Notes: generated from the sequence alone by a model not told the origin. A DNA stretch of 64,000 nt from Arthrobacter_H rhombi (GCF_039526245.1 NZ_BAAAIV010000008.1:34259-98258), one strand, 5' to 3'; counted from the first letter of the stretch, positions 44,501 to 52,796 are shown. Numbers and translations are program-made.

Positions 44501-46379
44501 CGAAGAGCCCGACGACGCCGATTCCGCATCCGGGGGCGCCTCGCTGCCGCTCGACGACGCCGAGGCGTTCGCCGACACCCTGGCCCGCTCCCACCGGGCG
44601 CTGCGGCTGAACCTCAACGGGCGGCCGGTGCTGGCCGCCATCGAGGACGCCGCCCGGCTGCGGGACGGACTCGGGGTGCCGTTGCCCATGGGCGTACCGC
44701 TGGCCTTCATCGAACCGGTCGCCGACCCGCTCGGGGACCTCATCGGCAGGTATGCACGCACGCACGGGCCGTTCACCGTCGCCGAAGCCGCAGCCGGGCT
44801 GGGCCTGGGCACCGCCGTCGTGCTGAGTATCCTGAAGCGGCTGGCCACCGAATCGCGGGTCGTCGAGGGGGAGTTCCGTCCGGCGGACGGCGGGTCGGCG
44901 GCCGGGGTTCCTGCGGCGAGTGAATGGTGTGATGCCGAGGTGTTGCGGCGGATCCGCCGGCGGTCGCTGGCGGCGCTGCGCGCCGAGGTCGAGCCCGTGG
45001 ACGATGCCACGTTCGGGCGGTTCCTGCCCGCCTGGCAGTTCGTCGGCGAGGACCTGCGCGGGATCGACGGGGTGGCCACGGTGATCGACCAGCTGGCCGG
45101 GGTGCCGGTGCCGGCGAGCGCCTGGGAGTCGTTCGTGCTGCCGGCGCGGGTGCGGGACTACCAGCCCGGGATGCTCGACGAGCTCATGGCCACCGGCGAG
45201 GTGCTGTGGTCCGGGACCGGGTCGCTGGCCGGAAACGACGGCTGGATCGCCCTGCACCCGGCGGCAGATGCCGCGTTGACGCTGACCCCGGATGCGGATT
45301 TCGAGCCGACCGGTCTGCAGGAGCAGATCCTCGGGGTGCTCGGCAGCGGCGGCGGCTACTTCTTCCGCCAGGTCACCGAGGGGCTCGGCGTCACCGGGCA
45401 GGACGAGGCAGTGCTGGCAGCAGTGTGGGAGCTGGTGTGGGCCGGTCGGATCGGCAATGACACCTTCGCCCCGGTGCGCGGGCTGCTCGGCGGCGGGAAG
45501 ACCGCCCACAAGCCGCGCGGTGCCGCCCCGCGCGCCCGCTCCCCGCGGTTGGGACGCCTGCGGTCCCCGCGTGGACCCGGCCAACACGACCCGGCGCTGG
45601 GGGCCGTGGGATTGCGCCCGGTGGGGCCGGGGGCCCAGGCCGCCGCGGCGCCGGCCCAGCCGCGGGCCGCAGGACGCTGGTCGCTGTTGCCGGCCGCCGA
45701 ATCCGATCCGACACTGCGCGCCCATGCCAGCGCCGAGTTCCTGCTGGACCGCTACGGGGTGCTGACCCGCGGGTCGGTCATGGCCGAGAACGTCCCCGGC
45801 GGGTTCGGCATGCTCTACCGCGTGCTGGCCCGGCTGGAGGAAGCCGGACGCACCCGGCGCGGGTACTTCATCGAACACCTCGGAGCCGCCCAGTTCTCCG
45901 TCCCGGCGACGGTCGACCGGCTGCGCGGGCACACCCGGGACACCGATCTGGACGCCGCCGGGCTGGACGCCGGAGGCGGGGCGCGGGTCCCCGCGGCGAT
46001 CGCCTTGGCGGCCACCGATCCGGCCAACCCGTACGGTGCGGCCCTGCCCTGGCCGGGGCTCGCCCCGGAGGACGGCACGGAGGTCTCCCCCACGGGGCAG
46101 CGCCCCGGGCGCAAGGCCGGCTCCGTCGTCGTGCTGCTCGATGGCCGGCTTGGCCTCTACCTGGAACGCGGGGGCAAGACGGCCCTGGTCTTCACCGACG
46201 ACCCGGCGGAACTGGAGGCCGCGGCACGGGCGCTGGTGGCCGCGCTGCGGACCGCCCGGGTGGAGCGCATCGCCCTGGACAAGGTCAATGGCCGGCCCGT
46301 CCCGGACACCGCCGTGGCGGCGGCGCTGCTGGCCGCGGGATTCCACTCCTCACCCAACGGGCTGAGGTTCCGCCCGTGA
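41520..46379 (+). CDS. lhr: Lhr-type ATP-dependent DNA helicase
   Basis: 1619 residues, matching the full-length bacterial Lhr (core plus long C-terminal domain). Core: Walker A APTGSGKTLSAF, VLYISPLKALGVD, TPESLFLML, DEVH box VILDEVHAVAGTKRG, SATVEP, then second RecA domain VVATSSLELGIDMG and VGRAGHQVG. A winged helix and the Lhr-specific beta-barrel follow (residues about 450-850). The C-terminal 700 residues (with WQQRQRSAQLLDVARKYPSFPI) carry winged-helix arrays. Family enzymes are 3'-5' translocases in DNA repair; mycobacterial Lhr belongs to the mitomycin C response. A DNA glycosylase gene follows 72 nt downstream, consistent with a repair neighbourhood. Start set by the leaderless promoter. 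Confidence 0.95.
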   Translation: MADQPDAAAVLERFTPATREWFTGAFAAPTTAQVGAWDAVSSGSNALVVAPTGSGKTLSAFLWALDGFIRHSSEPAELPLAPLPAGGAGKKPRAPKRPTRVLYISPLKALGVDVERNLRAPLIGITQTAKRLGLPAPEITVGVRSGDTPQNERRKLLTHPPDILITTPESLFLMLTSKARETLAGVDTVILDEVHAVAGTKRGAHLAVSLERLDALLAKPAQRIGLSATVEPRTEVARFLGGNRPVNIVAPPSEKTWDLTVTVPVEDMTDLPAAAAAHDLGPATGLQPQASIWPHVEEKIVDLIEANHSTIVFANSRRLAERLTANLNEIHEGRQQLEGTDPWAVPGEDAAPKQAPAQVMAQAGASSGADPVLARAHHGSVSKDQRATIEDDLKSGRLRCVVATSSLELGIDMGLVDLVIQVESPQSVASGLQRVGRAGHQVGEVSTGVFFPKHRSDLVNTAITVERMRAGQIEALSIPANPLDILAQQTVAAAALGEVDVEEWFDVVRRSAPFAALPRSAFDATLDLLAGKYPSDEFAELRPRIIWDRDAGTLSGRPGAQRLAVTSGGTIPDRGLFGVFLIGTEEQANGGRRVGELDEEMVYESRVGDVFALGATSWKIEDITHDRVLVSPAFGQPGKLPFWKGDSLGRPVELGRALGRFRRELVGSGEDVAAGRLGTIGLDAWAAANLSGYLHEQQEATGVIPSDTTLVVERFQDELGDWRVVLHSPFGLPVHAPWALAVGARLHERYGMDGSAMAADDGIVLRVPMMDDEPPGAELFLFDPDDLERIVTNEVGGSALFASRFRECAARALLLPRQNPAKRTPLWQQRQRSAQLLDVARKYPSFPIILETVRECLQDVYDLPALRAIAADLEGRGLRIVETTTRQPSPFSQTLLFGYVAQFLYEGDSPLAERRAAALSIDPSLLGDLLGRTELRELLDPDVIAQTEAELQRVAPSRRLKGLEGAADLLRLLGPLGVEDLAARLRPPGAATDGEEPDDADSASGGASLPLDDAEAFADTLARSHRALRLNLNGRPVLAAIEDAARLRDGLGVPLPMGVPLAFIEPVADPLGDLIGRYARTHGPFTVAEAAAGLGLGTAVVLSILKRLATESRVVEGEFRPADGGSAAGVPAASEWCDAEVLRRIRRRSLAALRAEVEPVDDATFGRFLPAWQFVGEDLRGIDGVATVIDQLAGVPVPASAWESFVLPARVRDYQPGMLDELMATGEVLWSGTGSLAGNDGWIALHPAADAALTLTPDADFEPTGLQEQILGVLGSGGGYFFRQVTEGLGVTGQDEAVLAAVWELVWAGRIGNDTFAPVRGLLGGGKTAHKPRGAAPRARSPRLGRLRSPRGPGQHDPALGAVGLRPVGPGAQAAAAPAQPRAAGRWSLLPAAESDPTLRAHASAEFLLDRYGVLTRGSVMAENVPGGFGMLYRVLARLEEAGRTRRGYFIEHLGAAQFSVPATVDRLRGHTRDTDLDAAGLDAGGGARVPAAIALAATDPANPYGAALPWPGLAPEDGTEVSPTGQRPGRKAGSVVVLLDGRLGLYLERGGKTALVFTDDPAELEAAARALVAALRTARVERIALDKVNGRPVPDTAVAAALLAAGFHSSPNGLRFRP

Positions 46380-46396
46380 GTCGCCGGACGCCGACA

Positions 46397-46402
46397 GGTA
46401 TA
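46397..46402 (+). promoter_or_regulatory. Candidate -10 box TATAGT before the nei-type gene
   Basis: TATAGT, 49 nt before the GTG at 46452; no good -35 is seen. AAAGGA lies 11-16 nt before the start. Confidence 0.35.
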
Positions 46403-46451
46403 GTGTGACCCACTCCACTTTTCCGTGAGGCGACAAAGGATGTGACGGGGC

Positions 46452-47384
46452 GTGCCAGAGGGCGACAGTGTCTACCGTGCGGCGCGCCGCCTCGATGCGG
46501 CGCTGAGCAACCGGCCGCTGCAGTCCAGTGACTTCCGTGTCCCGACCTTCGCCACCCTGAATCTGGCCTCCCACACCGTCAGCTCGGTGATCTCCCGGGG
46601 CAAGCACCTGCTCATCCGGGTCTCCGACGTCAGCATCCATTCGCACCTGTCCATGGACGGGCACTGGGACGTCTACGCACCCGGCGAACGCTGGCGCGCC
46701 CCGGCGTTCAAGGCGCGCTGCGTGCTCAAGAACGCCGACTTCCAGGCCGTCGGATTCGACCTGGGGTTCCTGCGCGTCATCCGCACCGCCGATGAGCCCG
46801 AGGCCGTGGGACACCTGGGCCCGGATCCGCTCGGCGCCTCCTGGGACCCCGAGGAGGTGCACCGCCGGCTGGCTGCCATGCCCGAGAGGCCGATCGCCCT
46901 GACGCTGCTGGACCAGCGGGTCATCGCCGGGTTGGGCAACATCTACCGCTCGGAACTGATGTTCCTGCTCGGGCTGCACCCGCGCACCCCCACCGGCCAG
47001 GTCCCGGACGCGGACCACCTCATCGACTTGTCCTATCAGCTGCTGCACGCCAACAAGGACCGTTCCCGCCGGGTCACCACCACCCCGCCGATGCGCGACC
47101 AGTATTGGGTCTATGGCCGGGCCGGGCGCCCGTGCCTGCGCTGCGGGGGCCCGGTCGAACACCGCAAGCTCGGCCAGCCCCGCCCGCCGGCCGGGCTGGG
47201 CCGGCGGTCCGGGGTCCTGCCCGCCGGACCGGCCCAGGCAATGGTGCATGACGCCGAACCGGGCAACCTCCAACTCAAACCGAGCACCGCGCAGACGGCC
47301 CCGGACCTGCACGATCGCGGCATGGACATCAACGAGCGCGACATCTACTTCTGCCCGTCCTGCCAGCCGGACCCGCGGGTCTGA
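46452..47384 (+). CDS. Nei/Fpg-family DNA glycosylase with interrupted zinc finger
   Basis: 310 residues. Starts MPEGDSV after the GTG, with catalytic Pro2/Glu3 of the Nei (endonuclease VIII) branch. Conserved Lys in ISRGKHLLI, HLSMDGHW, and the helix-two-turn-helix Asn in LLDQRVIAGLGNIYRSE. The C-terminal zinc finger has C-LR-C then 69 residues before C-PS-C, whereas the usual spacing is about 16; the insert (QPRPPAGLGRRSG...DLHDRGMDINE) is Pro/Gly-rich and low-complexity. Removes oxidised bases and nicks the abasic site. It follows lhr and precedes an RluA-type gene by 30 nt. Confidence 0.9.
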   Translation: MPEGDSVYRAARRLDAALSNRPLQSSDFRVPTFATLNLASHTVSSVISRGKHLLIRVSDVSIHSHLSMDGHWDVYAPGERWRAPAFKARCVLKNADFQAVGFDLGFLRVIRTADEPEAVGHLGPDPLGASWDPEEVHRRLAAMPERPIALTLLDQRVIAGLGNIYRSELMFLLGLHPRTPTGQVPDADHLIDLSYQLLHANKDRSRRVTTTPPMRDQYWVYGRAGRPCLRCGGPVEHRKLGQPRPPAGLGRRSGVLPAGPAQAMVHDAEPGNLQLKPSTAQTAPDLHDRGMDINERDIYFCPSCQPDPRV

Positions 47385-47414
47385 GCAGGCCGCCAACCAT
47401 GGGACCATGGCTGG

Positions 47415-48476
47415 ATGGCCATGCAATCCCCGCTTCCCGTGCGCGACGGCGTCAACGCGACCCGCCTGCGCATCCCCCGGGAGGGCCCGTGGGCGACCGT
47501 CATGGACTACATGCTCGAACGCTTTGGCCACGTGGACCCCGAGGGCATCATCCGCCGGTTCCACACCGGGGAAGTCGTCGGCCTCGGTGCCGAACCGCTG
47601 ACCCCCACCACGCCGCTGGGCGTGCACGACTTCCTCTGGTACTACCGCAATCTGCCCGACGAACCGCGGCTGCCGGTCACCGAGACCATCCTGTTCCAGG
47701 ACGAGAACCTGCTGGTGGTCGACAAACCACATTTCCTGCCCACCACCCCGGGCGGACGATTCGTGCAGGAATCGGCGCTGGTGCGGCTGCGTAACCGTCT
47801 GTCCCTGCCGGAGCTGATCCCCATGCACCGACTGGACCGCGCCACCGCCGGCGTCATCCTCTTTTCCACCAACCCCGCCACCCGCGGCGCCTACCAGACC
47901 CTGTTCGAACGCCGCCGGATCGAGAAGGAATACCGCTGCGTCTCGGCGCTTCCCGCCGACTGGGAAACCCCAGTGCACGACGGCGGCGCCTCCCCCGCGC
48001 CCGGCTCCCCTGCCGTCTCCGGCACCGGCCGCCACGGGCAGGATGTCCGCCAGCTCACCGGGGAGCACCGGGCACGGGCCGCCGACTTCCCGCTGGAGTA
48101 CCGCAACCGGATGACCAAGGAGAAGGGGTACCTGTTGGCGCTGACCCAGCCCGGGGAACCGAACTCCGAGACGCGGATCGACCTGCTGGCCACCGGGGTC
48201 AGCACCGGAGTCCACGCGGGCACCGCCGTCGGGCTCTTCCGATTGCGCCCCCATTCGGGCAAGACCCACCAGCTGCGCGTGCACATGGCCGCCCTGGGCC
48301 TGGGCATCGTCAACGACCCGTTCTACCCGGTCCTGCTGGACAAGGCCCCCGACGATTTCACCCGCCCGCTGCAGCTGCTGGCCCATTCGATCTCCTTCAC
48401 CGACCCGCTCTCCGGGGCCCCGGTGACGTTCACCTCGGAACGCACCCTGGGCGAGTTCCCGGGTCCCGCCGACTGA
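47415..48476 (+). CDS. RluA-family pseudouridine synthase
   Basis: 353 residues. Catalytic block LIPMHRLDRATAGVILF with the invariant Asp of HRLDR, preceded by ENLLVVDKPHFLPTTPGGR, and followed by HSGKTHQLRVHMAALGLGIVNDPFYP. The opening (GWATVMDYMLERF and a short S4-like stretch) is typical of the RluA/TruC-like group that begins with a non-canonical RNA-binding segment. An insert around VHDGGASPAPGSPAVSGTG is low complexity. RNA target not determinable (rRNA or tRNA). Confidence 0.9.
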   Translation: MAMQSPLPVRDGVNATRLRIPREGPWATVMDYMLERFGHVDPEGIIRRFHTGEVVGLGAEPLTPTTPLGVHDFLWYYRNLPDEPRLPVTETILFQDENLLVVDKPHFLPTTPGGRFVQESALVRLRNRLSLPELIPMHRLDRATAGVILFSTNPATRGAYQTLFERRRIEKEYRCVSALPADWETPVHDGGASPAPGSPAVSGTGRHGQDVRQLTGEHRARAADFPLEYRNRMTKEKGYLLALTQPGEPNSETRIDLLATGVSTGVHAGTAVGLFRLRPHSGKTHQLRVHMAALGLGIVNDPFYPVLLDKAPDDFTRPLQLLAHSISFTDPLSGAPVTFTSERTLGEFPGPAD

Positions 48477-48601
48477 GCCGGGCTGCATGTCGGCGCTGTT
48501 ACTTCCATTTGGCAGAGGTAAACGGCCATGTGGGGGTCACAATCCGGCCACAGCATCGTGGGGAGCACGTCAATGTCCCTCATGCCGCCTACGGCATTGG
48601 G

Positions 48602-48607
48602 TACTCT
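48602..48607 (+). promoter_or_regulatory. TACTCT -10 box before a leader ORF
   Basis: TACTCT, 7 nt, GTG at 48615. Same arrangement as the other leaderless promoters in the window; no good -35. Confidence 0.4.
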
Positions 48608-48614
48608 TGGAGCG

Positions 48615-48656
48615 GTGGTGTTGGGAGGAATCATTGCCAAGGCAATCAGCGGTTAA
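48615..48656 (+). CDS. Possible 13-residue leaderless leader peptide
   Basis: GTG GTG TTG GGA ... GGT TAA encodes VVLGGIIAKAISG (first residue Met when initiated), starting 7 nt after a TACTCT box and ending 15 nt before the ATG of the next gene. The coding strand holds a small dyad ATTGCC-AA-GGCAAT. Could be a regulatory leader or simply the 5' end of the transcript. Hydrophobic with one Lys. Not supported by homology. Confidence 0.3.
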   Translation: MVLGGIIAKAISG

Positions 48657-48671
48657 AGGGGATTCCACGTC

Positions 48672-50339
48672 ATGACAGAAACACGCCAGGATACTTCGGC
48701 TGCCTCCGAGGCGTTGGAGCGACTGCGTGCCACACAGCCGAGCACCCCGGCGCCCGCCGCAACGGACAACACGGCGGCCGGCACCCCTTCCCCCGCTCCG
48801 GCGCCCCCCCGGCCCGCGGCCACCGATCCGGCCACCGGCTCCGGGGCTTCCGGGACCCGGCCCGCCACGAAATTGCCGCCGAAACCGCTGCGCTCCCCCG
48901 AGGGCGCCGTGGACGACAGTGCCGCCCCCTCACGCCACTTCGCGGCACCGGGACGTCGCGGCGGTGCCGAAGACGAGAAGGCCACCAACCGGCTGAACAC
49001 CTGGCTCGATGGGCTTGAATCCCCCGACTGGCGGGAACTGGGCGCCAAGGCCAAGGCCACCACCCTGGAAACCGTTGCCACACAGCGGGCCAACGCACGC
49101 CAGCGGGCCGAGGCCCGCGAGGTGGCACGCGCGAAGAAGGCCAAGCTGCGTGCCGAACGCGAAGCCGTGGAACGTGCCGAGGCCGAGGCCGCCGCCGAAC
49201 GGCAGGCCGCCGCCGATGAAGCCGCCCGCAAGGCCGCGGAAGAAGAAGCTGCCCGGCAAGCCGCCGAAGACGCAGCCGCCCGGAAGATCGCCGAAGCGGA
49301 AGCCGCCCGGCAGGCCGCCGAGGAGGCAGCCGCACGGGCCGCCACCTCCAGCGCCGATCTGGAATTGCTCGTGGAGAGCGCCCGGGACGCCATCGTCGAT
49401 GCCGCGGCCCATCCGATTCCACGCACCGCCGAGGAAGTACGCAATACCAGCTCCTTCTGGGTCGAGGACGAGGGCCCCGTCTACGTGCCGCCCTACAACC
49501 TGCCCTCCCGGGACCCCAACCCGGAGGAATCCCGGGACGATCTGGTGCGCCGGGTCATCGTTTCGGTGGTCGCCGCCCTCTCCCTGGCCCTCGGTTTCCT
49601 CGGGTTGGGCTGGTTCGGCGGAGCCACCGCACACTCAGACGCCGACTCCCCGTTCCGCCCCCGCACCGCGCTGCTGGTGCCGGGCATTGATTCGTACATG
49701 ATCTGGGGCGTGCTGTTCGTCTGGATCGCGCTCTACGCGATCTACCAATGGCATCCGAGCCAGCGTTCGTCCTACCGGCAGCGCGAAATCGGCTACCTCA
49801 CCGCAGGCGCCGGGCTCCTGGGCGCCTTGTGGCTGCTCGCCGCCCGCGCCTCGCTGGTCTTCCTCGCGGTGATCCTGGCCCTGGCGCTGACGACCGTGCT
49901 GGTCTATGCCGTGAGGCGCATGAACCAGCGCACGGCCCGCTCCACCATGGAGCGCGTCTTCGTCGACGGCCCGGGCGCCCTGTACATGGGCTGGGCCCTG
50001 GTGTTGCTGCCCGCGACCCTGAGCATTGCGCTGACCCGATCAGGGTTCAGCCTGCTGCTGCCCGCTTCCTGGTGGGGCGTGCTGGTCATGGTGGGGGCCA
50101 CCTGGGCGGCCGTTTCGATGTCCATGTCCGAGCGCGGTCGCATCGTGCTGGCCCTGGGTTACGCCTGGGGGCTGTTCTGGATCATGCTCGACCGCTTGAT
50201 CGGCCCGTTGTTCTCCACTCCGGTGGCCATCATCTGTGGGCTGTGCGCCTTCATCGTGCTGTTGGCCACGGAGAACCGCAGGTACCAGATCGGCCATGCC
50301 GAACGCCGTGCCGAGCGGGGCCAGCGCACCGAGTTCTAG
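48672..50339 (+). CDS. Coiled-coil protein with C-terminal multi-pass membrane domain
   Basis: 555 residues. N-terminal about 90 residues Pro/Ala/Thr-rich and disordered; residues about 125-235 are an Ala/Glu/Lys/Arg-rich long helix with repeated AARQAAEEEAA-like units (coiled coil or TolA-like); from about residue 295 there are seven membrane segments (VIVSVVAALSLALGFLGLGWF first). The last part (GPGALYMGWALVLLPATLSIAL) recalls the PxxLYxGWxxxA block of TspO/MBR-like proteins, a weak hint only. AGGGG precedes the ATG by about 10 nt. Function unknown. Confidence 0.75.
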   Translation: MTETRQDTSAASEALERLRATQPSTPAPAATDNTAAGTPSPAPAPPRPAATDPATGSGASGTRPATKLPPKPLRSPEGAVDDSAAPSRHFAAPGRRGGAEDEKATNRLNTWLDGLESPDWRELGAKAKATTLETVATQRANARQRAEAREVARAKKAKLRAEREAVERAEAEAAAERQAAADEAARKAAEEEAARQAAEDAAARKIAEAEAARQAAEEAAARAATSSADLELLVESARDAIVDAAAHPIPRTAEEVRNTSSFWVEDEGPVYVPPYNLPSRDPNPEESRDDLVRRVIVSVVAALSLALGFLGLGWFGGATAHSDADSPFRPRTALLVPGIDSYMIWGVLFVWIALYAIYQWHPSQRSSYRQREIGYLTAGAGLLGALWLLAARASLVFLAVILALALTTVLVYAVRRMNQRTARSTMERVFVDGPGALYMGWALVLLPATLSIALTRSGFSLLLPASWWGVLVMVGATWAAVSMSMSERGRIVLALGYAWGLFWIMLDRLIGPLFSTPVAIICGLCAFIVLLATENRRYQIGHAERRAERGQRTEF

Positions 50340-50345
50340 AGGGGT

Positions 50346-50651
50346 CTAGACCGGCGACCAGCGTCCGCGGATCCTCCGCAACACCACAAGGCGCTGCGTC
50401 TGCGCCACCTGTTCGACCTCGGCCCGCATCACGGCAGCGGCCGAGCGCGCGGCCCGGGCATCGGCGTCGTGCTCTTCCTCCTCGACGGTGAAGCGCAGGG
50501 TGATCCGCGGGACGCCTGCGACGATGTCGAGCTGTTTCGCCTCCACATGGTGGCGGGTGGCCAGGGCGGCCTCGGCGGTGTCCATGACCGCCTCGGGCGG
50601 GTGGCCGGCGCGCAGGCCGAGGATGTTCAACTGGACGCGGAAGGAAGGCAC
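50346..50651 (-). CDS. Hypothetical small protein
   Basis: 101 residues, GTG start at 50651, leaderless (TAAGCT then 6 nt). Sequence opens PSFRVQLNILGLRAGHPPEAVMDTAEAAL and has an alternating beta/helix appearance (VEAKQLDIVAGVPRITLRFTVE), plausibly a small ferredoxin-like alpha/beta fold, ending in a basic RLVVLRRIRGRWSPV. I do not recognise the family. Convergent with the membrane-protein gene (6-nt gap). Confidence 0.7.
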   Translation of the reverse strand: MPSFRVQLNILGLRAGHPPEAVMDTAEAALATRHHVEAKQLDIVAGVPRITLRFTVEEEEHDADARAARSAAAVMRAEVEQVAQTQRLVVLRRIRGRWSPV

Positions 50652-50657
50652 CGACCC

Positions 50658-50663
50658 AGCTTA
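50658..50663 (-). promoter_or_regulatory. TAAGCT -10 box, leaderless start of the 101-residue protein
   Basis: Minus strand TAAGCT, GGGTCG, GTG (50651). Used to select the start. Confidence 0.45.
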
Positions 50664-50695
50664 GGCGGGTCGGTGCCGCCGCGGAAAAACCGGCC

Positions 50696-51895
50696 TCAGG
50701 AGATCGCTGAGATCCCGGTGACGGCCCGGCCGACGATGAGCTGGTTGACGTCCTGGGTGCCCTCATACGTGTAGATGGCCTCCGCGTCGGCGAAGATCCT
50801 GGCCATCCGGTGGTCGGTGACGATTCCGTTGCCGCCCAGCGCGGCACGGCCCAAGGCGACTGATTCCCGCATCCGCTCCGTGGTGAACGCCTTGGCCAGG
50901 GCCGCCTGGTCCATCCGCTCGGTGCCCCGGGCCTGGGCGTGGGCGATCTGGGCCATCAACGCCAACGAGGCGGTGGCGTTGCCCAGCATGGTCGCCAGCT
51001 TCTGCTGGATCAGCTGGAAGGCTGCCAGCGGGCGGCCGAATTGTTCGCGCTCGAGCACGTAGGCCCGGGCGACGTCGAAGGCAGCCAGTTGTTGCCCGAC
51101 CGCCAGCCAGCCGACCATGATCCGGCTGGAGCGCAGCAACTGGTTGGTGTCCGCAAACGATTCGATGCCGGGGAACCTGTCGGCTTCCGGGACCCGGACG
51201 TCGCGCAGGACGACGTCGGCGTTCTGCACGGTCCGCAACGAGATCTTGTTCTCGATCCTCGAGGTGGACACCCCGGGCAGGGAGGTGTCCAGGACGAACC
51301 CGCGGACGGTGCCGGTCTGCTCATCCTGGGCCCAGAGCAGCATGTGTTCACAGAACGTGCCGTTCCCGATCCAGCGTTTGGCCCCGTTGATGATCCAGTG
51401 GTCCCCGTCGCGGCGGGCCCGGGTTTCCATGCCCTTGGCGACGTCGGAGCCGTGATCCGGTTCGGTGAGGGCGAAGGCTCCGGTGGTGCGCAGTGCCGCG
51501 GCGTCGGCCAGGTAGCGCTCACGCTGGCCCTGCGTGCCGAAGTCGTACAGGGACTCGACGAAGAGGTCGTGGTGGATCATGAAGAACGTGGCCAGCGAGG
51601 CGTCGGCCCGGGCCAGTTCGGCGATGAGCAGCCCGTGGAACAGGTGGGAGTAGCCGTGCCGGGTGGGCGTGCTGATGCCCAGGGCGCCGAGTTTCGGCAG
51701 CAGGTGGAACGGGAACTGCTCCGTGGTCCACCAGGTCCCGGCGTACGGGGCCACGTGCTCGGCGACGAATGCCCTGACCTCCTCGAGTTTCGCGCGCTCG
51801 CGCTCGTCGAGTTGTGATTCGACGTCGAGGAAGTCGGCGCCCGGCAGGGTGTGTGGCCGGCGGGTGGAGGCTGCGCCGTCGTCCTGTTCAACCAC
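50696..51895 (-). CDS. Acyl-CoA dehydrogenase
   Basis: 399 residues, full-length FAD-dependent acyl-CoA dehydrogenase. Motifs: ATFFMIHHDLFVESL, ALTEPDHGSDV (substrate/FAD signature), WIINGAKRWIGNG, and C-terminal YTYEGTQDVNQLIVGRAVTG where the Glu of YEGT is the catalytic base, as in glutaryl-CoA and isovaleryl-type enzymes. Substrate chain not determinable. GTG start 9 nt after the upstream SDR stop, so the two form an operon probably for beta-oxidation of a short or branched acyl-CoA. Confidence 0.92.
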   Translation of the reverse strand: MVEQDDGAASTRRPHTLPGADFLDVESQLDERERAKLEEVRAFVAEHVAPYAGTWWTTEQFPFHLLPKLGALGISTPTRHGYSHLFHGLLIAELARADASLATFFMIHHDLFVESLYDFGTQGQRERYLADAAALRTTGAFALTEPDHGSDVAKGMETRARRDGDHWIINGAKRWIGNGTFCEHMLLWAQDEQTGTVRGFVLDTSLPGVSTSRIENKISLRTVQNADVVLRDVRVPEADRFPGIESFADTNQLLRSSRIMVGWLAVGQQLAAFDVARAYVLEREQFGRPLAAFQLIQQKLATMLGNATASLALMAQIAHAQARGTERMDQAALAKAFTTERMRESVALGRAALGGNGIVTDHRMARIFADAEAIYTYEGTQDVNQLIVGRAVTGISAIS

Positions 51896-51904
51896 GGTCC
51901 CCGC

Positions 51905-52684
51905 CTACTTCGGTGCCATGCGGATGGCGCCGTCCAGCCGGATGGTCTCGCCGTTGAGCATCTGGTTGGCGACGATGTGCTCCACCAGCGCCGCGTACTC
52001 CGCTGGCTTTCCCAGCCGGGAGGGGTGCGGGACCTGGGCGCCGAGCGAGTCCTGGGCTTCCTGGGGCAGTCCGGCGAGCATGGGGGTTTCGAAGATGCCC
52101 GGGGCGATGGTCATCACGCGGATGTGCTGGCGGGCGAATTCGCGGGCCAACGGGAGGGTCATGGCGGCGACGCCACCCTTGGAGGCAGCGTAGGCGGGTT
52201 GGCCGATCTGCCCGTCGAAGGCGGCGACGGAGGCGGTGTTGACGATGACTCCGCGTTCCTCGGTGGCGGTTTCGCCGTTGAGGATCGGCTCCGTCGCGGC
52301 CATGGCCTCGGCGGCCAGCCGGATGACGTTGAAGGTGCCGATGAGGTTGACGGCCACGACCTTCTGGAAGGCCTCCAGGGGCAGGACGCCCTCGCGGCCG
52401 AGGACCTTGCCGGGGGTGGCGACGCCGGCGCAGTTGACCAGGATGCGCAGCGGGGCTAGATCGGAGGCGACCTGCACTGCAGCGCGCACCTGGTCTTCCT
52501 GGGTGACGTCGGCGGCCACGAACCGGGCGCGTTCCCCCAGTCCGGCGGCGGTGTCCTCCCCCGCCGAGGACGGCAGGTCGAGCAGGACCACGTGGGCCCC
52601 GGCGTCGTAGAGCTTCTTGGCGGTCGCGGCGCCCAGGCCGGACGCGCCGCCGGTGATGAGGGCCGAGGCCCCGGCGATCTCCAT
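51905..52684 (-). CDS. SDR-family 3-hydroxyacyl-CoA dehydrogenase-like
   Basis: 259 residues. NAD-binding ITGGASGLGAATA, NCAGVA, active-site YAASKGG and the ending MLNGETIRLDGAIRMAPK, which match the 17-beta-HSD10/short-chain 3-hydroxyacyl-CoA dehydrogenase group. ATG at 52684 with GGGAGA 4 nt upstream; a further upstream in-frame Met lacks a ribosome site. Co-operonic with the acyl-CoA dehydrogenase, giving the first and third steps of an acyl-CoA oxidation route. Confidence 0.92.
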   Translation of the reverse strand: MEIAGASALITGGASGLGAATAKKLYDAGAHVVLLDLPSSAGEDTAAGLGERARFVAADVTQEDQVRAAVQVASDLAPLRILVNCAGVATPGKVLGREGVLPLEAFQKVVAVNLIGTFNVIRLAAEAMAATEPILNGETATEERGVIVNTASVAAFDGQIGQPAYAASKGGVAAMTLPLAREFARQHIRVMTIAPGIFETPMLAGLPQEAQDSLGAQVPHPSRLGKPAEYAALVEHIVANQMLNGETIRLDGAIRMAPK

Positions 52685-52783
52685 GGTTTCTCCCAACGTG
52701 CGGCACACACCGCTCGGTTAATGGTTGCTAACTCAAATCACACTCTAGTGCGTGGACCCCGCGGACTCCACCCCTGCGCGACA

Positions 52784-52789
52784 TAGGAT
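52784..52789 (+). promoter_or_regulatory. TAGGAT -10 box, leaderless start of the amidotransferase
   Basis: TAGGAT, 7 nt, ATG (52797). An AGGA inside the box could alternatively serve as a ribosome site. Confidence 0.45.
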
Positions 52790-52796
52790 GTGGGGC

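Noticed and set aside
42732..46346. 1204-codon open frame antisense to lhr
   Set aside because: Shadow of a GC-rich gene: no family motif, low-complexity Gln/Gly/Arg-rich sequence, while the opposite strand has all helicase motifs.
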